Positions 60,201 through 64,000 of a stretch of DNA of 64,000 nucleotides are shown in pieces. A model generated the notes under the pieces. The model saw only the letters and a list, made by a program, of their open reading frames with translations, was not told the DNA's origin and did no database searches. The DNA lies in NCBI RefSeq assembly GCF_000006565.2, contig NC_031476.1, forward strand, positions 2,442,458 to 2,506,457, given 5' to 3'. The translations under genes were made by a program, and so were the position numbers. Every line of letters starts with the position of its first letter. The first letter of the stretch is position 1. This DNA comes from Toxoplasma gondii ME49. Its lineage: Eukaryota > Apicomplexa > Conoidasida > Eucoccidiorida > Sarcocystidae.

Positions 60201-63200
60201 CAGAAGACGGAACGAAAGTCGAAGAGAGCGACGAGGGCGAAAGGAAACGGACGGGGAAGTCCCTAGCTTTTCAGCACGTGTCACTTCTTAAGAGGTCGGT
60301 GAGAAGAGCGTCAAAGCTGGTTGCGTCAGGAAAGTCACAGAGGGACGGTCGACGCATGAAACTGAAATTGAAGAGCGCACGCTCCTTCTGGTCCCATCCG
60401 CCATCTCGTCGTTTTAAACGCCTTCGTGAGTACAGGCTACCTTCGTTCTCTCGTCACCTTCACTTTCTCTCCAAAGTAAACGGAAAACCGGGAAAAAGCC
60501 GCGGGCGTCTGTTCACTCTTCTGTCGCACCCTCGAACGGTTCTTGCCTCTCCCCACTTTTCTCTCAAACCCCAGATGGCTTCTTCCTCTAATTCGTCGCT
60601 TTCGTCTGCTCTGCATGGGGGGAACTCCGGCGCAGGAGACCCGCCGGCCACACCCACGAGAAGCAGCTCGTCGCTGCCTCAGGAACGGGTGGACGTCCAC
60701 TCTTCGCCAGCACACTCTGGCCCCGTACTCCGGTTCCTCGCGTTTGGAGCCTCCCTGCACGGGAACGCTGAATGTCGGGAGAGTGCGAAAACTCTGACGA
60801 AGCGGCGACACAAAGGAGAAACGACAGACGCGTGCCTCTCTCCGGAAGCTGTCGCGTACCCAGACCGTCACTCCAGTCGCTGTTTGAGCAGCGTGTGCCA
60901 CTTTGCGCAAGACAACACTGGCTTCTACGGCAAGTGCACATCCTCCTGCAGCTCCTGCTGTACGTCCACCTCGCCGTGGGATTCCCAGGCTTCTTGCCTC
61001 TGCTTGAACCCGTCGCGGGACGAAGCGGCGGGTTCTGTTTCTCTCCAGAAAAGAGTGAAGGCACCGCTGCAGTGTTTGTCTGCGTCTCTTGCAGAGGTCC
61101 ACAGACGCGGAGATCGAAGTTATGTTTCTATCTTCGAAAATGAAGGGCACACGCGAGAGAGTTTGCTACAAATGGGCGCCTTCTGTGACGCACACAACAA
61201 CTCCTACAGTTTAGACACATCCAGATGCCGGCCTAGACACCAGTGTCACGGGCCTTCTCTTGGTGTTAGTTGCAGCGAAAGCATCACACACATTAACCAG
61301 GCAGCAGAGAGAGTGGAAGACCCAAGCTCTGGAGCTAAAGACACCACCCACGAAATCGAGTCTTCACACAGCAAAGTCGGCGATACACTCGACAGCATTT
61401 TCGATGCTGAAGCAGGGCAAACTATACAGGGTAACAAAACAAGTCTGCGTGTGGAGTCTCGAACTTTCAGTGGGAAGAGCCCGAAAACCACGGAGCCTCC
61501 GGAAAGCCATGAATCTGCCATGCGACGAGACAGAAAGTTCGAAGAGGAGATCCATGAGGCTCTTCGTGAAAGGACGAAATCTTGCCAGTCCCACAACCAG
61601 GCTGGTAATCGAAAAACGCTGGAAACCAACGCACGCCAGAGTCGACAACACCACGAAGAATACCTGAGACAAGAAAGCGGAGAAAGTCAAGAAGCGAGGC
61701 GGGAAGTGAGGCATCCGTGGACGGGGAGAGAGATGGGTGTTTTTTCGCGGAGAGCAGTGACCACCGAAAAGGAAGGCTTTTGCGGGAGTGGTGAGCAGGG
61801 AAAACAAGATCGCCTGAAGAGTCTGAAAGATTCGGTGGACCGCCCAAGTTCCGTGGAGACGATATCGAACTCGCGTGCTTCACCACGTGTTTCGTGTGTA
61901 CATCGCGAATGGGAAGAAGGCAGAGACGACGGCATCAGGCCGGAAGACAGACGACACAAATCCCCGCTGTCATTCTGCCACTCTGCGCTTCCCCTCTGTC
62001 GTCCTGCATGCTGTCACCCCAGAGTATATCGGGAGGGAAAGGAAGGTGTTCCTGAAAGCCTCTCTTGTCTTCGCGCGCCTGAGTCGTCAAGCACAGATCT
62101 CCTCTTTAAAAAGTATATCAAGCAAGTTGAGAAAGTCGAGCGTCAGATCGAGAGAGAGCAGCGACTCACGCGAAGGAGAATAGAAGAAGGCGACGTCGAA
62201 CAGATCCAACAAGTCGTGACAAAAAACACAAAACTCGTGTACTTCCTCATCATTGTTAACATAACGGTCCTCATGCTCTGCTTCTTCTTCGCTCTCTTCC
62301 CTATTCACCTCAGCAGTACGTTTCGGGCTCTCAGATGCCGCGTCACTAAGCGGTCACAGAAAAACGCCTTCCACAGGAACATCCCCGGAGTTCTTGTCGA
62401 AGGTTTCATCTGTCCATCCAGATAGAAGAGACGGAAATTCATTCACAAAAATGTGCCTAGTCAAACATCGTTCTTTCTCACTATCCCGTTCTCTCGTGGT
62501 ACAATAAAAATATTTATATATGTGCATATGCGCGTGCGAAGGAGTAGTAGACTGGAGATCTTTCGCGTCAGTTTCTTAGATTTTGCTCATGGCCTCGTTA
62601 TTGCTTCTCCGCTCTAGTTTCTTTGATATGTTCTCACCATTTTCCCGCCTTTGATGTGTGTCACATGAGGCTTGTTTTTCACCTCATCATTGTGTTGCAA
62701 ATTGGAATTGAACTGAAGCTGCTACCTGTATCAGTGATGCAGTGCCAAAATAGCCAAGGATTTGGAATCAGGTCTCGAAATAGTCTTCGTCACAATACGG
62801 AGGCTCGTTCTTTCTGATAGATGATCCAAACGTACACTGAGCACAAGCGTATGCTTGCGTAGCTCCGTATTAACCGTTACGCCTTTTTTACCTTGGCTTT
62901 GCGCTTTTACGGTATTGCCCCGAGACAGATACCTTGTCAGCTGATATGACTCAGGAATCTTGCAGCCGCTCTTTCTTCCTCTCCTTTTCTCTTCCTGCTG
63001 TCTCCTCAAGCCCGTCTTCTCTCTGTCGTCGTTTCTGTGCATTCTTTGTTTTTCCCTGTAGACCACGAGAAGGCCATCCGCCCAGATTCGAGCTTCGACG
63101 CATTGTCCGACAAGACAGAAGCTGTTCGGGACTTCGGCGTATCTCCTCGGTCTCTGAAGAGCTTTTCCTCTTCTCACGTTTCTTCTGCGTCTCCCTTCTT

Positions 63201-64000
63201 TCCAGCGACAGCCACAGGCGCCCAGCCTTATCCGTTCCTCTCTGCGTCGCCTCTAGGCAGCAGCAAGAGAAATCCCCGCCACAGAGGTCACTCTGCAGAG
63301 GGATATCATCTCGACAGAGAGGGTGTGGATTTCGCGCGAAGAGATGTCGGAAACGTCCAAGAGGTACAAAGAGATGGGCGACCTCGGCTTCTCGTCGAAC
63401 ATCGCTCTGACGTGTCAGACACGGGTGCCCATATGCTGCGCTCTCCAGCAGCTGCGGGGCCAAAAACGGCACCACCAGAAAACGGCACAAGCGGGGAGGA
63501 CAGGCGAGAAAGTGAATCAAGATTCAGCGAAACAAACAAACAGGCCAATGACCGTGCCGGTGAAGAAGACAGCAGACATCGTGTCTTGCTTGTAACGCCC
63601 TTGACAGAACTGTATGAAATTCCAGCAGAAACCTTCAAGGACCTCGTCATTGTCCTCAAAATGAACCCCGTACGTGGCAACCCTTTACCACCTATACTTG
63701 GCCTTCTGCGTCCGAAAAACGTTCTCACCAACGCATGTGCAAATGTGGCCACCAAGTCGTTCAGAAAAACTCATACAAATCAAGTTGCCCCTTTATATGC
63801 GCATATGTATGTATATGTATATGAATTACTGTACAGAAGAGTGTTGGTGTATTACATATATATATATATATAAACACGTATACGGACGAAACGCGTATAT
63901 CATGAATCCGTAGTTTTGTAGTCCATGCGGATGTCCGTCTAGCCGTCTTATATTCTTGATTTGGCTTCTGTCTCGAAGTTCATATACGCGTGCGCCTGTG
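57233..64000 (+). CDS. Large protein with coiled coil and transmembrane segment, incomplete at the right edge
   Basis: I do not recognise the family. Supported exons are about 57233-57871 (acceptor uncertain), 58373-62315 and 63062-63669; the donor at 63670 shows the gene continues beyond the window. The first exon codes KKCGYVVCCTVTGYHEE and then acidic disordered sequence. The middle exon is about 1300 residues and mostly disordered. It has an acidic Glu/Lys coiled-coil run (about 60040-60240), then a strongly basic Arg/Lys patch (60280-60530), then a Cys-rich stretch (60930-61010). It ends in the helix KQVEKVERQIEREQRLTRRR and one transmembrane segment, VYFLIIVNITVLMLCFFFAL (62237-62296). 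Phases agree for the join at 62315/63062; if that intron is not used, the frame stops at 62425, giving a tail-anchored protein with about 40 residues after the membrane. The last exon ends in ordered VLLVTPLTELYEIP. The true start lies upstream and was not resolved. Confidence 0.6.
63670..64000. other. Start of an intron at the window edge
   Basis: After the donor GTACGT at 63670 the sequence loses coding character and contains a short TA tract (63857-63871). No acceptor with a credible following exon was seen before the end. Confidence 0.5.

Noticed and set aside
63323..63595. Short + strand frame with RYKEMGDLG, reminiscent of the N-terminal part of DNA ligase I
   Set aside because: Only about nine residues resemble the ligase GDLG segment, the rest does not, and the overlapping frame fits the phased exon 63062-63669 with an ordered end.

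Overview
This window reads as nuclear DNA of a coccidian apicomplexan of the Toxoplasma/Neospora/Hammondia type. The reasons are intron-rich genes with GT-AG introns of about 100 to 900 bases, GC-rich exons coding long low-complexity Ala/Ser/Glu/Arg stretches, intergenic gaps of 2 to 4 kb, many (TA)n microsatellites in introns and gaps, and a dUTPase of the apicomplexan sequence type. The species is an inference; no marker that fixes it is visible.

Layout, left to right. (1) A two-exon equilibrative nucleoside transporter (+, 1358-3372) converges on a three-exon dUTPase (-, 8151-6896). (2) A long + strand gene of about 14 exons (11034-19997) codes a protein with ERLY-type motifs, an EF-hand-like module, three TFxPxI motifs and a C-terminal GR/GEDP domain, an architecture I associate with protists that build flagella. 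(3) A five-exon + strand gene (23681-31158) codes a very large, charged, low-complexity protein ending in a helix-turn-helix. (4) A short - strand gene resembles mitochondrial ribosomal protein uS2 (34673-34191). (5) A single-exon - strand gene (40238-38019) codes a DA1-like zinc peptidase with Cys-rich fingers. (6) A twelve-exon SNW1/SKIP/Prp45 splicing factor gene (+, 43922-50684) could be solved exon by exon. (7) A single-exon URM1 ubiquitin-like sulfur carrier with an internal insertion lies on the - strand (52869-52345). (8) A large + strand gene with a transmembrane segment starts somewhere between about 55.3 and 57.2 kb and runs off the right end.

The genes do not form an operon or a recognisable island; this is ordinary eukaryotic gene order. 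Two themes recur: nucleotide supply (nucleoside import, dUTP clearance) and RNA handling (spliceosomal SNW protein, URM1 for tRNA wobble thiolation, a mitoribosomal subunit). The least described items are the DA1-like peptidase, the multi-exon flagellate-type protein, the HTH giant and the inserted URM1. TA microsatellites are absent as long tracts from the first 29 kb and frequent from 29.9 to 54.9 kb. One of them forms the core of a perfect 64-bp palindrome at 54889-54952.

Exon borders were chosen by hand from splice consensus, phase agreement and protein family fit. Where these three did not agree, the entry says so.
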